NCBI GenBank assembly: GCA_947259925.1
Contig: CAMYOG010000001.1
Span: forward strand, 1-53,969
Direction of reading: 5' to 3'
Length of the DNA: 53,969 bases
DNA from: Thermoanaerobaculia bacterium
Lineage (GTDB): Bacteria; Acidobacteriota; Thermoanaerobaculia; Multivoradales; JAHEKO01
Of the stretch, positions 40,622 to 51,097 are shown piece by piece. A model generated the notes under the pieces. It was not told the origin of the DNA and made no database searches. It was given only the letters and a program-made list of their open reading frames with translations. Positions within the stretch are counted from its first letter, which is position 1, and each line of letters opens with the position of its first letter. Both the position numbers and the translations under genes were made by a program.

Positions 40622-42991
40622 ATGAGAGGAGCCGACGCTCACGTCCCGTCCGCCGCGATGCCTCAGCTGTTCAGATCCGCGCTTCCGGCCGCTCTGCTCG
40701 CGGTGGTGCTGGCGGCCGTGCCGGCGGCGGGAGCCAACGGCGCCAAGACGCCGGCGGCCGACGATCCGGACGCCGCGCAGATCGCCGATCCGATCGATCA
40801 GGGCGATCCGTCGGGCTCGACCACCCGGCCGTATCAGGTGCCGCGCTGGGAGGGGGGAGAGATCTCGGTGGACGGGCGGCTCGACGAGGGCTTCTGGCAG
40901 CGTGCCGCCCGGCTCTCGCTCCCGTTCGAGACCAGCCCAGCCGAGAACATGCCGGCGCCGGTCGAGACCGAGGCGATGGTCTTCTACGACACCAGCCATC
41001 TCTACGTCGGCTTCCGGGCCAAGGACCCGAACCCGAAGGCGATCCGTGCCCATCTCTCCGATCGCGACACGGCGTACAACGACGACTTCGTCGGTATCGT
41101 GCTCGACACCTTCAACGACGAGCGCCGCGCCTTCGAGTTTTTCGCCAACCCGCTCGGCGTGCAGATGGACCTCTTCAACGACGACGTTGGCGGCAATGAG
41201 ACCGACTCCTGGGACGCGATCTGGGACTCGGCCGGCCGGATCACCGAGTCGGGCTACGAGGTCGAGATGGCGATCCCGTTCCACCAATTGCGCTTTCCGG
41301 CAGGGCAGGGCAATCAGGTCTGGGGAGTCGACTTCATCCGCTTCTACCCGCGCAGCGATCGCCACCGGCTCGCCTCGCAGCCGATGGACCGCGACGTCAG
41401 CTGCTACCTCTGCCAGATCTCGAAGATGGAAGGGTTCAACGGCATCAGCCCGGGACGCAACCTCGAGATCAACCCGACTCTGGTCTCCGGCCGCACCGAC
41501 GAGCGCTCCGACTTCCCGGACGGCGACTTCGAGGACGGCAGCGTCGACACCGACCCCGGGCTGACGGTGCGCTGGGGCGTGACTCCGAATCTGTCGCTGA
41601 GCGGCACGATCAACCCCGATTTCTCGCAGGTCGAGGCGGACGTCGCCCAGCTCGACGTCAACAACCAGTTCACGCTCTTCTTCCCCGAGCGACGCCCGTT
41701 CTTCCTCGAGGGCGCGGACTTCTTCGACACCAGCTTCAACGCGGTCTTCACGCGCAACGTCTCGGATCCCGATTGGGGTGTAAAGCTGACCGGCAAGCAG
41801 GGGAAGAATGGCATCGGCGTCTTCGCGGCGCAGGATACGATCACCAACCTGCTCTTCCCCGGTAGCCAGGGCTCCGACGCCGACACGTTCGACTTCGAGA
41901 CCACCGATACCTCGCTGCGCTATCGCCGCGACTTCGGCAACTCCTCGGCGCTCGGCGGTGTGTTCACCAGCCGCGCCGGTGGCGACTACTCCAACTACCT
42001 GGGCGGCTTCGACGGCGTCTACCGGATCAACGACAAGGACACGGTCGAGTTCCAGGCGCTCGGCTCGCGGACCGAGTATCCGCTCGAGATCGTCGAGGAC
42101 TACGAGCAGCCCGAGGGGAGCTTTAGCGACGTCGCCTACAAGCTCCGCTACAATCGCGACTCACGCGACTGGGGCTGGTGGCTCCAATACACCGACGTCG
42201 GGACCGACTTCCGCGCCGACATGGGCTTCATGCCGCGGGTCGATTACACTTTCCTGGTCGGCGGTCTACGCCGTACCTGGACCGGCGAGGACGGGGACTG
42301 GTACAACCACGTCAGCGTCGGCGGCGACTGGGACCGCACCGAGGACCAGAGCGGTCAACTGCTGGAGCGGGAGATCGAGGTCTGGACGAGCTACTCCGGA
42401 CCCAAGCAGTCACACGTCTTCTTCGCCCTGGTCGATCGTGACCGCCACTTCGACGGCGTCGACTTTCCGGATCAGTTCAACGTCCAGGGCTGGCAGGAGC
42501 TGACGCCCAACGGCAAGCTCTGGTTCGGTCTCTGGTACCGGGTCGGCGACGACGTCGACTTCGCCAACACCCGACCCGCCGAGACCGTGGTGCTCGAGCC
42601 CAACCTGCGCTTCAACGTCGGCAAGCATCTGCGGACCACCCTCTCCCATACCTTCCAGAGCCTCGACGTCGACGAAGGCGAGCTGTTCGAAGTCAACCTG
42701 AGTCAGCTCCGGGTCGTGTATCAGATCAACCTGCGGATGTTCGTGCGCGGGATCTTCCAGTACCAGCAGATTGATCGCGATCCGAGCCTCTACCTCGATG
42801 ACGACGTCGACTCAGAGAGCCAGGATCTGTTCACGCAGCTCCTCTTCTCCTACAAGGTCAATCCGCGGACGGTCCTCTTCTTCGGCTACTCGGACAACCG
42901 CGAAGGGTTCGTCAATCAGGAGACCTCGGTCGACCTGACGCAGGCCGACCGCAGCCTCTTCCTGAAGATCGGCTACGCCTGGAACCTCTGA
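40622..42991 (+). CDS. DUF5916-family outer-membrane-like protein with N-terminal CBM9-like domain
   Basis: This 789-aa protein has a signal peptide (LFRSALPAALLAVVLAAVPAAGA). A CBM9-like beta-sandwich at about 60-240 carries ISVDGRLDEGFWQRAARLSL and FEFFANPLGVQMDLFNDD. The rest is DUF5916, with FPERRPFFLEGADFFDTSFNAVFTRNVSDPDWGVKLTGK, and many amphipathic strands to the C-terminus (ends in a Phe/Leu-rich strand), as expected for an outer-membrane barrel. The substrate is unknown. ATG 40622 and ATG 40658 are both in frame; the second would put the signal peptide at the very start. Neither has a strong ribosome-binding site. Confidence 0.84.
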   Translation: MRGADAHVPSAAMPQLFRSALPAALLAVVLAAVPAAGANGAKTPAADDPDAAQIADPIDQGDPSGSTTRPYQVPRWEGGEISVDGRLDEGFWQRAARLSLPFETSPAENMPAPVETEAMVFYDTSHLYVGFRAKDPNPKAIRAHLSDRDTAYNDDFVGIVLDTFNDERRAFEFFANPLGVQMDLFNDDVGGNETDSWDAIWDSAGRITESGYEVEMAIPFHQLRFPAGQGNQVWGVDFIRFYPRSDRHRLASQPMDRDVSCYLCQISKMEGFNGISPGRNLEINPTLVSGRTDERSDFPDGDFEDGSVDTDPGLTVRWGVTPNLSLSGTINPDFSQVEADVAQLDVNNQFTLFFPERRPFFLEGADFFDTSFNAVFTRNVSDPDWGVKLTGKQGKNGIGVFAAQDTITNLLFPGSQGSDADTFDFETTDTSLRYRRDFGNSSALGGVFTSRAGGDYSNYLGGFDGVYRINDKDTVEFQALGSRTEYPLEIVEDYEQPEGSFSDVAYKLRYNRDSRDWGWWLQYTDVGTDFRADMGFMPRVDYTFLVGGLRRTWTGEDGDWYNHVSVGGDWDRTEDQSGQLLEREIEVWTSYSGPKQSHVFFALVDRDRHFDGVDFPDQFNVQGWQELTPNGKLWFGLWYRVGDDVDFANTRPAETVVLEPNLRFNVGKHLRTTLSHTFQSLDVDEGELFEVNLSQLRVVYQINLRMFVRGIFQYQQIDRDPSLYLDDDVDSESQDLFTQLLFSYKVNPRTVLFFGYSDNREGFVNQETSVDLTQADRSLFLKIGYAWNL

Positions 42992-43074
42992 TTCGGGCGG
43001 GATGCGATAGAGTCATCGCCATCTACGAATAAGAGGGTCCGAGGACACGCGCTGGGCAGGTTCTCCGGACGGCA

Positions 43075-43081
43075 AAGGAGG
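43075..43081 (+). promoter_or_regulatory. Strong Shine-Dalgarno sequence for the DUF1326 gene
   Basis: AAGGAGG lies 7 bases before the ATG at 43089. It is the best ribosome-binding site in the window and fixes this start. Confidence 0.75.
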
Positions 43082-43088
43082 TAGTGCG

Positions 43089-43775
43089 ATGACCCGTAAA
43101 CCGTTTGTTTACCTATGGACCGCTGTGCTCGTAGTCGGCCTGGGAGCCGTCTTGCTCGCCGGGAGCGACGAGATGGGCGACGCCGGGACCTACGACGTGC
43201 GGGCGACCGCCATCGAAGCGTGCTCCTGCCCGCTCTTCTGCTCCTGCTACTACAACGCGGAGCCGACCGGCGGCCACAAGTGCGAGTTCAATCTGGCCTA
43301 CAAGTTCGAGGACGGTAGCCACTGGGGCGAGACCGATCTGTCGGGCGCCAAGGTCTGGCTGTCGGGCGATCTCGGCGATCACTTCGGCGACGGCACGACC
43401 GAGTGGGCGGTGGTGACCCTCGACAACGCCACTACCCCCGAGCAGCGGGCCGCGATCGACAACTGGGTCGGCCGCATGTTCCCGGTGCAGTGGGAGAAGG
43501 TCGAAGTCCGCACCGACGACATCGAGTGGGACCGGGGCGGCGAGGTCGCGCGCGCCAAGATGACGAGCGGCCTGGCCGAGGTCGAGCTGCGCAAGGTGCT
43601 CAACGAGGGCGGCGACCAGGCGAAGGTGCTGAATACCCAGTACTGGGGCTCGGACTCGAACGAAGGCTTCTTGCTGGCGCACTCGACGCACCACTTCCAC
43701 GGCGAGACGAGCTACGAGTACGACAACCACAACGGTTTCCTGATCACCTCGCGAGTGACCGGCAAGGTCGAGTAG
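43089..43775 (+). CDS. DUF1326-family protein with N-terminal membrane anchor or signal peptide
   Basis: This 228-aa protein has a hydrophobic N-terminal segment (residues 7-25, VYLWTAVLVVGLGAVLLAG) followed by a DUF1326 domain, which opens ATAIEACSCPLFCSCYYNAEPTGGHKCEFNLAYKF. The cluster of five cysteines (CSCPLFCSC and one further) could bind a metal or a cluster. A C-terminal HSTHHFHGE adds three histidines. The family has no firm function and is usually cytoplasmic; here an N-terminal anchor suggests a periplasmic or membrane-bound form. It lies 97 bp after the DUF5916 gene and has its own strong ribosome-binding site. Confidence 0.84.
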   Translation: MTRKPFVYLWTAVLVVGLGAVLLAGSDEMGDAGTYDVRATAIEACSCPLFCSCYYNAEPTGGHKCEFNLAYKFEDGSHWGETDLSGAKVWLSGDLGDHFGDGTTEWAVVTLDNATTPEQRAAIDNWVGRMFPVQWEKVEVRTDDIEWDRGGEVARAKMTSGLAEVELRKVLNEGGDQAKVLNTQYWGSDSNEGFLLAHSTHHFHGETSYEYDNHNGFLITSRVTGKVE

Positions 43776-43787
43776 CGGCGCTTCGAC

Positions 43788-46445
43788 CTACTGGACCAGG
43801 CTGTGCCGCTCGGCCAGGCTGGGGCCGTACATGACGGCGTTCAGGAAGAGCGGCGCGGTGCTCCGCCAGAAGAGGCGGTAGGCGGGCTCCTGCGCGAACA
43901 GGATCACCCCGCCGCTGCCACGGGTGTGGGTGCCGACCAGCAGCGAGCCCTTGAGCCGCTCGGTCGCCTCGGGCCAGGCGAAGCCCGCGATCACGGGGTC
44001 GGCCTCGTCGGCCAGCAGCAGATCGTTGCGGGCGTCGCCGCTCGGTAGCAGGATGGTCCGGCCCTGGTAGATCGCCGCCGGGGCCGAGCTCACTCCGCTG
44101 GCGAGCGGGTGAACCTTGCGCAGCCTGGTCGCCAGGGCGGCGCCCGGCGTGTAGAGGGGTCGGTTCGCCGGGGTCATCTCGGGGACCTCGTTGTCGGCGG
44201 CATCGGGTCGCGGCGCCTGCCAGCGTTGGACCGACGCCAGCTCCAGATCCGCGACCCAGGAGACCGCACCGCCGACGGCGACCAGGACGCCGCCGCGGTC
44301 GACCCATGAGGTCAGCCGCGCTCCTGTCGCTTCGTCGATCTGATCGCCGTAGCCGGAGCCGCTCGGCAGGACGATGACATCGAGATCGGCGAGCTCGATC
44401 CGCGACAGGGTGCGAATGTCGATGCGATGGTGCTCGGCCCCGACCTGCCAGTCGAGCAGATGCCAGAGAGAGCCGAACGAGGTGACGTCGACCCCCTGGC
44501 CGCTGACGATACCGATCTTCGCCTCCCGGATCGGCACGACCTGGTCGGAGCCGAGCGAGACACCGTTCTCCGAGAGACCGGTGCCGGTGCGGTGGATGCG
44601 CACCAACCCGGCGAGCCTCTCGATCGAGGCATCCAGATCGCCCGGGTTGCCCCGGCGGGGGACAAAGAGAGTGCCGGACGGGTACTCGGTGCTATCGAGT
44701 CGTAGGTCCTCGATCGTGAGCCGGAAGCGGATGTCCGCGGCCTGCAGGCGCGCCGCCGCCCGATAGCTGGCCAGCCCCTGAGGCGGGATCAGATAGCCGA
44801 GCGCACCCTCGCCGTGTACTCCGCCGGCGGTGTCGAGCACCGCCGGCTCGCCATCGACGTCGCCATCGACCGACCAGGCCTCCAGGTTGTAGGCCAGCGG
44901 CAGCGACCAGGCGGTGATGTCGTAGAACTGGGGCCGCTGGTTGAGCTCGACGCGCTCACGCTGGGCCTGGATGAAGGCGTCGTCCATCGGCACGTCGGGC
45001 TCCATGAGAGCTCGAACGAGCGCCCCGAGCGGTTGCCTGGTGCTGACGACGTACGTCCCAGCCGGGAACCCATGTTGAACCGCGCTGTCGTCCGAGTGGG
45101 GGCGGGCACTCAGCCGCCGGCTCTCGGACAGCGTCTCGACCTCGACGCCGTGCCCTTGGAGCAGGGTGGCGGCCGCGTTCGCCTCGGGATCGTCGGCCTG
45201 CCACAGGAAGCTCCTGGGACTCCGGTCGATCGCGGCGCGCCGACTCGCGGCGAAGTCGCGCAGCAGCCCCTCGCGGTTGTCGATCGACGCCTGGACGGTC
45301 GCGATCGAGGTCGTGTAGTGGCGTGCCAACCGGTCGGCGAGGGTCAGGACCTGACCGTCGGAGCGCTCGATCGCCGAGCCGGCGCGGCCGTGGCCCGCCA
45401 TCTCGTAGGTCATCCCGACCGCTCCGCGCAGGCCCGGGTAGGAATCGCCATAGCCGGGATAGAAGAGGTCGAAGCGCTGGCCGACGTAGTAGGTCCATCC
45501 CTGCCGATCGAACGCGGCGGCGTTGGCGCGACCGAAGGTACCGAGCCAGCCGATCGTGGTGGGCGGAATCAACGGCGAGATCGGGTCGGCAGCGGGTGGG
45601 AAGAAGTACGTCGAGTCGGACCACATCTCGTGGAAGTCGACGAACACCTGCGGCTCCCAGCGGCCGTACTCGCGGAGGCGGAAGGCGGTCTCCATCTGCG
45701 AGGCCCACGCCCAGTCCCGATTCAAATCGATCAGGTAGTGATTCTGGCGCCCGCCCGGCCAGGGCTCCCAGTGCTCCGACGAGATCGGCGACGGATTCGG
45801 GCTCGAGCCGCGCTGGGTCTCGAAGAAGTGCACGTAGCGCTCACGCCCGTCGGGATTGACCAGCGGGTCGAGCAGCACGATGACGTCTTGCAGCCGCTCG
45901 TCCCAGCCCTCGCCGGCGGCCAGGACGTAGGCGGTCAACACCGCCGCTTCGGCCGACGACGACTCGTTGCCGTGCACGCCGTAGCCGAGCCAGGTGAACA
46001 CCGGGTCCTCGGCGACGATCCGCTCGATCTCCTGCGGGTCGACTCCCCGAGGATCCGCGAGCTCGAGGTGTCGGTGCCGGATCTCCTCGAGCCGAGCGAT
46101 GTTCTGGGGGCTACTGATCGCCATCAACAAGAGCGGCCGCCCCTCGTACGTCCGGCCGTAGCGGAGCAGCTCGACCCGATCGGACTGCCGATCGAGGAGC
46201 TCCATATAGGCAACGATCCGCTCGTGATGGGTGAACCGATCGCCGAGCGAGTAGCCGAAGAAGACTTCCGGCTGCGTCACCCCGTCGTCGAGCGCCGGCA
46301 GATCCAGCTCCGCCCCATCGCTCAACGCCTCGACCATCGGCGGCGGTGTGGCGCCCGAGGGCGGCACGAGCCCGGTCAGAACAGACAGAACGGTCAGACA
46401 GATCCAGGCACCTCGGGTCACAGCGCTACCTCGCAGCAGAGTCAT
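43788..46445 (-). CDS. Secreted M14-family zinc carboxypeptidase
   Basis: This 885-aa protein has a signal peptide (WICLTVLSVLTGLVPPSGA). The M14 domain shows zinc ligands His and Glu in GYGVHGNESSS, a third ligand in VDFHEM, and NPDGRERYVHFFE in the substrate region. The remaining 500 residues contain beta-sandwich modules and end in a glutamine-amidotransferase-like segment (DVIVLPSGSGYGDQ, GVLVAVGG). It resembles large secreted peptidases of Acidobacteria and Bacteroidota. I chose the ATG at 46445, which puts the signal peptide close to the N-terminus; upstream in-frame starts (ATG 46481, TTG 46484) add 12 or 13 residues. A TAGAAT box lies 17 bases before it. Confidence 0.88.
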   Translation of the reverse strand: MTLLRGSAVTRGAWICLTVLSVLTGLVPPSGATPPPMVEALSDGAELDLPALDDGVTQPEVFFGYSLGDRFTHHERIVAYMELLDRQSDRVELLRYGRTYEGRPLLLMAISSPQNIARLEEIRHRHLELADPRGVDPQEIERIVAEDPVFTWLGYGVHGNESSSAEAAVLTAYVLAAGEGWDERLQDVIVLLDPLVNPDGRERYVHFFETQRGSSPNPSPISSEHWEPWPGGRQNHYLIDLNRDWAWASQMETAFRLREYGRWEPQVFVDFHEMWSDSTYFFPPAADPISPLIPPTTIGWLGTFGRANAAAFDRQGWTYYVGQRFDLFYPGYGDSYPGLRGAVGMTYEMAGHGRAGSAIERSDGQVLTLADRLARHYTTSIATVQASIDNREGLLRDFAASRRAAIDRSPRSFLWQADDPEANAAATLLQGHGVEVETLSESRRLSARPHSDDSAVQHGFPAGTYVVSTRQPLGALVRALMEPDVPMDDAFIQAQRERVELNQRPQFYDITAWSLPLAYNLEAWSVDGDVDGEPAVLDTAGGVHGEGALGYLIPPQGLASYRAAARLQAADIRFRLTIEDLRLDSTEYPSGTLFVPRRGNPGDLDASIERLAGLVRIHRTGTGLSENGVSLGSDQVVPIREAKIGIVSGQGVDVTSFGSLWHLLDWQVGAEHHRIDIRTLSRIELADLDVIVLPSGSGYGDQIDEATGARLTSWVDRGGVLVAVGGAVSWVADLELASVQRWQAPRPDAADNEVPEMTPANRPLYTPGAALATRLRKVHPLASGVSSAPAAIYQGRTILLPSGDARNDLLLADEADPVIAGFAWPEATERLKGSLLVGTHTRGSGGVILFAQEPAYRLFWRSTAPLFLNAVMYGPSLAERHSLVQ

Positions 46446-46550
46446 TGACAGGTGAGGCAGCGATTCTATTGGACCGGCCATCAAGAAGGGGCGGGCGGGG
46501 GGCTCTCCTTCCCCCGCTTGTTGGACGCTCGTTGCGCCAACGCGGATGGA

Positions 46551-46735
46551 GGTGGGGGTCAGGCCGGAGGGGGAGTACCTCGCCAGGGGCGTAGAGGCAA
46601 GCGCCAGTAGCGCGCCCCATCAATCCGAACGTTCCAAAGCGCAGCCGACCCGAGGCGCCCCGCTCTCAATCACGCAGGCCACCTGAAGGGGCGCCGTCCC
46701 CTGGGAGGTACTCCCCCTCCGGCCTGACCCCCACC
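46551..46735. repeat. 185-bp palindromic intergenic element D
   Basis: Arms at 46551-46581 and 46705-46735 are 31 bp each and exact reverse complements; CCAGGGG/CCCCTGG extends the pairing inward. An inner stem GGCGCCCC / GGGGCGCC is also present. A separate small hairpin (GCGGGGG, 9-base loop, CCCCCGC) lies outside at 46495-46517. The element fills the gap between the sigma-54 activator gene and the M14 peptidase, both on the minus strand. Neither the element nor the small hairpin has a T-run. Confidence 0.9.
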
Positions 46736-46741
46736 GGCCGA

Positions 46742-48133
46742 TCAGTGAATCACCAGAGCGTCCACCGAGATATTCAACCGTTTCATCATCTCGTGGAGCG
46801 TCGTCGGCTTCACCTTCAGGATCTCGGCCGCCTTCTTCTGCACGCCACCCGACGCCTGGAGCGCCTTGACGATCAGCTGGCGCTCGTAGGCGCCGATCGC
46901 CTCCTTGAACGACATGCCGTTCGAGGGCAGGGAGGTGGCCGGGGTCGGCGCCGAGCTAGGCTGGCGGACCGACGGCGGCAGCAGGTCGACGTCCAGGACC
47001 GAGTCCTGGGAGAGGACCACGGCGCGCTCGATAGCGTTCTCGAGCTCGCGCACGTTCCCGGGCCACTGGTAGTCGAGCAGCAGCTCCATCGCCTCGAGCG
47101 AGATGTCCGCGAGCTCCTTCTCGTTCTCCTCGGCGTAGGTGCCCAGGAACGAGCGCGCCAGGAGCGGGATGTCTTCCGGTCGCTGTCGCAGCGGCGGCAG
47201 CTCGATCGTGATCACGTTGAGCCGGTAGAAGAGGTCCTCGCGGAAGTCGCCGTTGTGGACCGCGCCCTCGAGGTCGGCGTTGGTCGCGGCGATGATGCGC
47301 ACGTCCGCCTTGAGCACGTCGACGCCGCCCAGGCGCATGAACTCGCGCTCCTGGATCACCCGCAGCAGCTTGGCCTGGGTGTCGAGCGGGATGTTGCCGA
47401 TCTCGTCGAAGAAGATCGAGCCGCCGTTAGCCATCTCGAAGAGGCCCTTCTTGCTCGACACCGCGCCGGTAAAGGCGCCCTTGACGTGTCCGAACAGATT
47501 GCTCTCCAGCAGATCCGGCGGCATCGAGCCGGAGTTGACGGTGACAAACGGTCCCTTGGCGCGCCGTGAGTGGTGATGGATCGACTTGGCCACCAGCTCC
47601 TTGCCGGTGCCGCTCTCTCCCAGCACGAGGATGTTGCTCTTGGCCGGTGCCGCCAGCTGGATCAGCTCGAACACCTTGCGCATCGGCTTGCTCTTGCCGA
47701 TGATGTTGTCGAAGGCGTAGCGTTGCTTGAGCTCCTCGCGGAGGCGGCGATTCTCGACCGTGAGCTTGCGCTGCTTGAGTCCCTGGCGGACGGTGAGCAG
47801 CACCTCCTCGTTCTTGAACGGCTTCGGGATGTAGTGGAACGCGCCCTCGCGCATCGCTTCGATCGCCCCCTCGATCGAAGAGAAGGCGGTAATGACCACG
47901 ACCACCTGGTCGGGGTCTTCGGCTCGGATCCGCTTCAGCACGTCCTGACCGGAGATGCCCGGGAGCATCAGGTCGAGGAGAACCAGGTCGAGCTCCTCGC
48001 GCTCGAGGATCTCCAGGCCCTCCTCGCCGGTGCGGGCGCTGACCGTGTCGAAGCCCTCCTTCTGCAGGAGGTCGGTGAGGACGTCCTGGAGGACTTCCTC
48101 GTCGTCGACGATCAGGATTCTGTTGCGGCTCAA
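46742..48133 (-). CDS. NtrC-family sigma-54-dependent response regulator
   Basis: This 463-aa protein has a receiver domain (residues 1-120, phosphoacceptor D54 in [10 protein letters not shown], conserved T82 and K104), an AAA+ domain with Walker A GESGTGKE at 172-179, the sigma-54 contact motif GAFTGA at 219-224, and the second-helix pattern FFDEIGNIP, then a C-terminal Fis-type helix-turn-helix ([22 protein letters not shown]). It activates sigma-54 promoters when phosphorylated. The start is TTG at 48133, with GGAG about 7 bp upstream. The partner kinase is 60 bp upstream on the same strand. Confidence 0.95.
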   Translation of the reverse strand: MSRNRILIVDDEEVLQDVLTDLLQKEGFDTVSARTGEEGLEILEREELDLVLLDLMLPGISGQDVLKRIRAEDPDQVVVVITAFSSIEGAIEAMREGAFHYIPKPFKNEEVLLTVRQGLKQRKLTVENRRLREELKQRYAFDNIIGKSKPMRKVFELIQLAAPAKSNILVLGESGTGKELVAKSIHHHSRRAKGPFVTVNSGSMPPDLLESNLFGHVKGAFTGAVSSKKGLFEMANGGSIFFDEIGNIPLDTQAKLLRVIQEREFMRLGGVDVLKADVRIIAATNADLEGAVHNGDFREDLFYRLNVITIELPPLRQRPEDIPLLARSFLGTYAEENEKELADISLEAMELLLDYQWPGNVRELENAIERAVVLSQDSVLDVDLLPPSVRQPSSAPTPATSLPSNGMSFKEAIGAYERQLIVKALQASGGVQKKAAEILKVKPTTLHEMMKRLNISVDALVIH

Positions 48134-48193
48134 AACCCTACTCCCTGCCTTTCCCTCCCGGCTGTCCTCCCCCGAGCCGGCTGTACGAGCCGG

Positions 48194-50974
48194 CTAGATC
48201 GGACGCGCCGCCGGATGGTGTACCGGCAGCTCGACCACAAAGCGGCACCCGTCGCCGGGGTGGCTGATCACTCGAATGTCGCCGCCGTGACGGCGCACGA
48301 TGTTGTAGGTGATCGCCAGACCCAGCCCCGTTCCACCGGTCTTCAGCTTGCTCGAGAAGAACGGTTGGAAGATCTTGTCCAGATTCTTGGGAGAGATCCC
48401 GGGTCCCGTATCTTCGACGCTGGCCCAAACCCAGCGGTCGTCGCTATCCACTTCGAGGGTCAGCTTGCCGCCGTCGGTGCCCATCGCCTCGAGAGCGTTC
48501 AAGATCAGATTCGTGAAGACCTGTTGCAGCTCCCCGCTGTTGCCCTGGATCGAGATCTCCTGGTCGCTGGGTGGCTGCCAGTCGAGCTCGATCTTGTGCT
48601 CCGCGATGCGCTCCGCCAACAGATCCACCGCTTCGCCGATCAGAGGCACGATGGGAACTACGGCCTGATCGGGCTCGCGGTTGCGCGCGAACTCGAGCAG
48701 GTTGTGAACGATCTGGGCCGCTCGGAACGTCTGGCGCTCCATCTTCTTGAGCAGCCGGTGCTTGGGGTCTTCTTCGGGGGTATCCGCGAGCAGCATCTGG
48801 GCGTAGCTCGAGATCCCCGTGATCGGAGTGTTGACCTCGTGGGCGACGCCGGCTGCCAGCATGCCGAGCGATGCGAGCCGGTCCTTCTCCTTGAGCTCGT
48901 TCTCCATCGAGACCCGCTCGGTCACGTCCTGGACGACCAGCACCCGGTGGGGCGCGCCCTCGGCCTGATCGAGCTGGGCGACGCTCAGCTGGATGTAGTG
49001 CTCGACGCCGTCCTCGCTCTTGAAGCTCGCCTCCTGCAGGCCCTGTCCCGGCTTGGGCAACGGTGACACCGGCAGCAGCTCCCCCAGCTCCTTGCCGCGC
49101 ACCCGCGGCGGCGAGCTGTCGACCAGATCGCAGAACGCCAGGTTGGCCGACAGGACGAGGTCGTCCGAGTCGACCACCACGATGCCCGCGGGCGACGACT
49201 CGACGATCCCTTCGGTGAACTGCTGCAGCCGCATGACCTCGTCGAGCTGCTCCTGGAGCTGATGGAGAAGCTGCGCGTTCTCGATCGCCAGCGCGGCCTG
49301 ATTCAGGAGGTTGCGCACCAGCTGCAGGTCGTCGCTCGAGAACGGCAGATCGTCCTCGCGGTAGCCGGTGAGCACGAACCCGAGTGAGCTCTCGCGCACC
49401 CGCAGCGGAAACGCGTAGCGGTAGCCGAGCTCGAAGAAGCGCTGCATGATGGTCGGCTCGCCGGTCGGGATCTCGACGCCGTGGAGAATCTCGAAATCGC
49501 TGCGCCAGAAGTCGCTGTCGAACTGCTGGAAGCCGAGCATGTCGGGCAGCTCGGGCTCACCTCGAACCGACAGGAGCGCGGTCCCGTGGGCGATGTAGAA
49601 GCCGGTGCGCTGGAGGCCGAGGCTGATCTCGAGCTGCTGCGAGAGCGACTTGCACAGCCGCTCGAGATTGCGCTCGGTCAGGAGCCCGCGACCGAAATCC
49701 GCCAGCGCTCGCCGCCGGCCCCAGGAGCCGCGGTACTGCAGCCGCTCGAGCGAGCCGCTGAGCGCTCGACGGGTCGGCAGCAGCATACCGGCGATGATCA
49801 GACCCGAGGCGAACGTCAGCAGATTGCGTCCGAGGGCGAGCTCGTCGGGCACCAGTCGGTTGATCGTCAGGTTGGCGACCGAGAAGCCGATCACGCCGAT
49901 CAGCACCGTCAGACTCGCGGTGATGGCGCTCCGGACGATGATGCCGATGTCCCAGAGCTTGTAGCGCAGAATGGCGTAGGCGAACGTCAGGGGTACCAGG
50001 CTGAGCGGCAGAACCGCCAGCGCCGTAACCGGCATCGGCAGCGACATGCCGATCAGATCGGTCAGCACGAAGAGGCCCAGGAAGGGCAGATAGCCGCCGA
50101 CCATGCCGATGGCGATCCAGGTCGCCTGCCGGTGCTGCTCGAGCTCGTCGGTGTTGAGCAGGCGCCAGACCAGCACAGCCGCCGAAGCGAGCGCGAAGAG
50201 GATGATGTGGAAGAGTTCCAGGCTGTCGAGGATCGTGAGGGCGGTTCCCGCCGCGCCGCCGAACAGCCAGCGGCCGTCGAAGAAGACCAGATCCGCCTGC
50301 AGCATCAGCAGAAAGGCGGCCGGTATGTAGAGGAACGGCACCACCTTCTCCGCCCGGTCGCTACGCGCCAGGAAGGTCGGGAAGACCACGAAGAAGTGCA
50401 GTGTGAGCGGCGCCAGGAGAATCCGCGCCAGCTCCTCGACTCTGTACCCGGCGCGACCGATCGCATCGAAAGGCGCCACGGCCGAAATCACGTAGACCGC
50501 CGTGGTCGTCAGGCACCAGAGAAAGAAGATCGCCGCCGGCCGGCGGTGGTCGCGGAAGAGCGTATAGACGCCGATCGCGAGGTAGGCGAGGCCGATCAGC
50601 GCCAGGATCAGATAGGGGTAGTCGATCTGAAGCGGCGGCAGCGAGTAGGTGACCGTGAACGGCTCCGCCGCGCCCGCCCGGAAGAGCAGCAGGTCACTCG
50701 CAGCGCGGGTCCTCAGGGCCTGTTCGAGGCTCGCGACCTGACCGTACGGCTCACCGTTGACCAGCAGGATCTGATCGCCCGGCTCGACCCCGGTGCTCGG
50801 CTCGCTGACCTCGAGCACCAGCCACTGCCCACCGTCGGCGATCGCCTCGAAGCCGAGCGGCTGGAAGCTCTGGATCCGCCGGTAGGAGGTGACCGCGCCC
50901 AGGCCGACGACAATCGCCGCCAGGACGAGCGCCACCACCAGAAACACACCAGTCCTGTGAATGCGGTCGGTCAT
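48194..50974 (-). CDS. Membrane-bound hybrid-sensing histidine kinase (PDZ, 7TM-like, GAF, PAS)
   Basis: This 926-aa protein has an N-terminal membrane helix (about 10-32), a PDZ-like periplasmic domain ([19 protein letters not shown]), about eight further hydrophobic helices (120-380), a GAF-like domain, a PAS domain ([22 protein letters not shown]), and a HisKA-HATPase core. The phosphoacceptor His is in VAHEVNTP at about residue 710; ATP is bound by [16 protein letters not shown] and VEDTGPGIS...GTGLGLAI. It phosphorylates the neighbouring sigma-54 activator, which follows 60 bp downstream. The ATG at 50974 is chosen because an in-frame longer start (50989) adds no domain. It has an excellent sigma-54 promoter 34 bp upstream. 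Confidence 0.93.
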   Translation of the reverse strand: MTDRIHRTGVFLVVALVLAAIVVGLGAVTSYRRIQSFQPLGFEAIADGGQWLVLEVSEPSTGVEPGDQILLVNGEPYGQVASLEQALRTRAASDLLLFRAGAAEPFTVTYSLPPLQIDYPYLILALIGLAYLAIGVYTLFRDHRRPAAIFFLWCLTTTAVYVISAVAPFDAIGRAGYRVEELARILLAPLTLHFFVVFPTFLARSDRAEKVVPFLYIPAAFLLMLQADLVFFDGRWLFGGAAGTALTILDSLELFHIILFALASAAVLVWRLLNTDELEQHRQATWIAIGMVGGYLPFLGLFVLTDLIGMSLPMPVTALAVLPLSLVPLTFAYAILRYKLWDIGIIVRSAITASLTVLIGVIGFSVANLTINRLVPDELALGRNLLTFASGLIIAGMLLPTRRALSGSLERLQYRGSWGRRRALADFGRGLLTERNLERLCKSLSQQLEISLGLQRTGFYIAHGTALLSVRGEPELPDMLGFQQFDSDFWRSDFEILHGVEIPTGEPTIMQRFFELGYRYAFPLRVRESSLGFVLTGYREDDLPFSSDDLQLVRNLLNQAALAIENAQLLHQLQEQLDEVMRLQQFTEGIVESSPAGIVVVDSDDLVLSANLAFCDLVDSSPPRVRGKELGELLPVSPLPKPGQGLQEASFKSEDGVEHYIQLSVAQLDQAEGAPHRVLVVQDVTERVSMENELKEKDRLASLGMLAAGVAHEVNTPITGISSYAQMLLADTPEEDPKHRLLKKMERQTFRAAQIVHNLLEFARNREPDQAVVPIVPLIGEAVDLLAERIAEHKIELDWQPPSDQEISIQGNSGELQQVFTNLILNALEAMGTDGGKLTLEVDSDDRWVWASVEDTGPGISPKNLDKIFQPFFSSKLKTGGTGLGLAITYNIVRRHGGDIRVISHPGDGCRFVVELPVHHPAARPI

Positions 50975-51007
50975 CGCTCTTCGACCCAACTCGACACATT
51001 TCGGCAG

Positions 51008-51023
51008 AGCATGATTCGTGCCA
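51008..51023 (-). promoter_or_regulatory. Sigma-54 promoter of the histidine kinase / regulator operon
   Basis: On the minus strand the 16 bases TGGCACGAATCATGCT match the sigma-54 consensus TGGCACG-N4-TTGCW at all but one of the defined positions, with GG at -24 and GC at -12 spaced by exactly 10 bases. The predicted start is near 50997, 23 bases before the kinase ATG. The operon encodes a sigma-54 activator, so positive autoregulation is likely. Confidence 0.72.
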
Positions 51024-51083
51024 CCAAATCGGTTCCTTGGAGTGCCTCAAACGGCCGATATTCAAGGAGTTTATCGCGATCTG

Positions 51084-51097
51084 TCCAAAAAATTGGA
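51084..51097. promoter_or_regulatory. Candidate upstream activator binding palindrome
   Basis: TCCAA, AAAA, TTGGA is a 14-bp palindrome in an AT-rich stretch about 60-75 bases upstream of the -24 element of the sigma-54 promoter. This is a typical distance for a NtrC-type enhancer site. It is the only such palindrome I see in that stretch. Confidence 0.38.
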
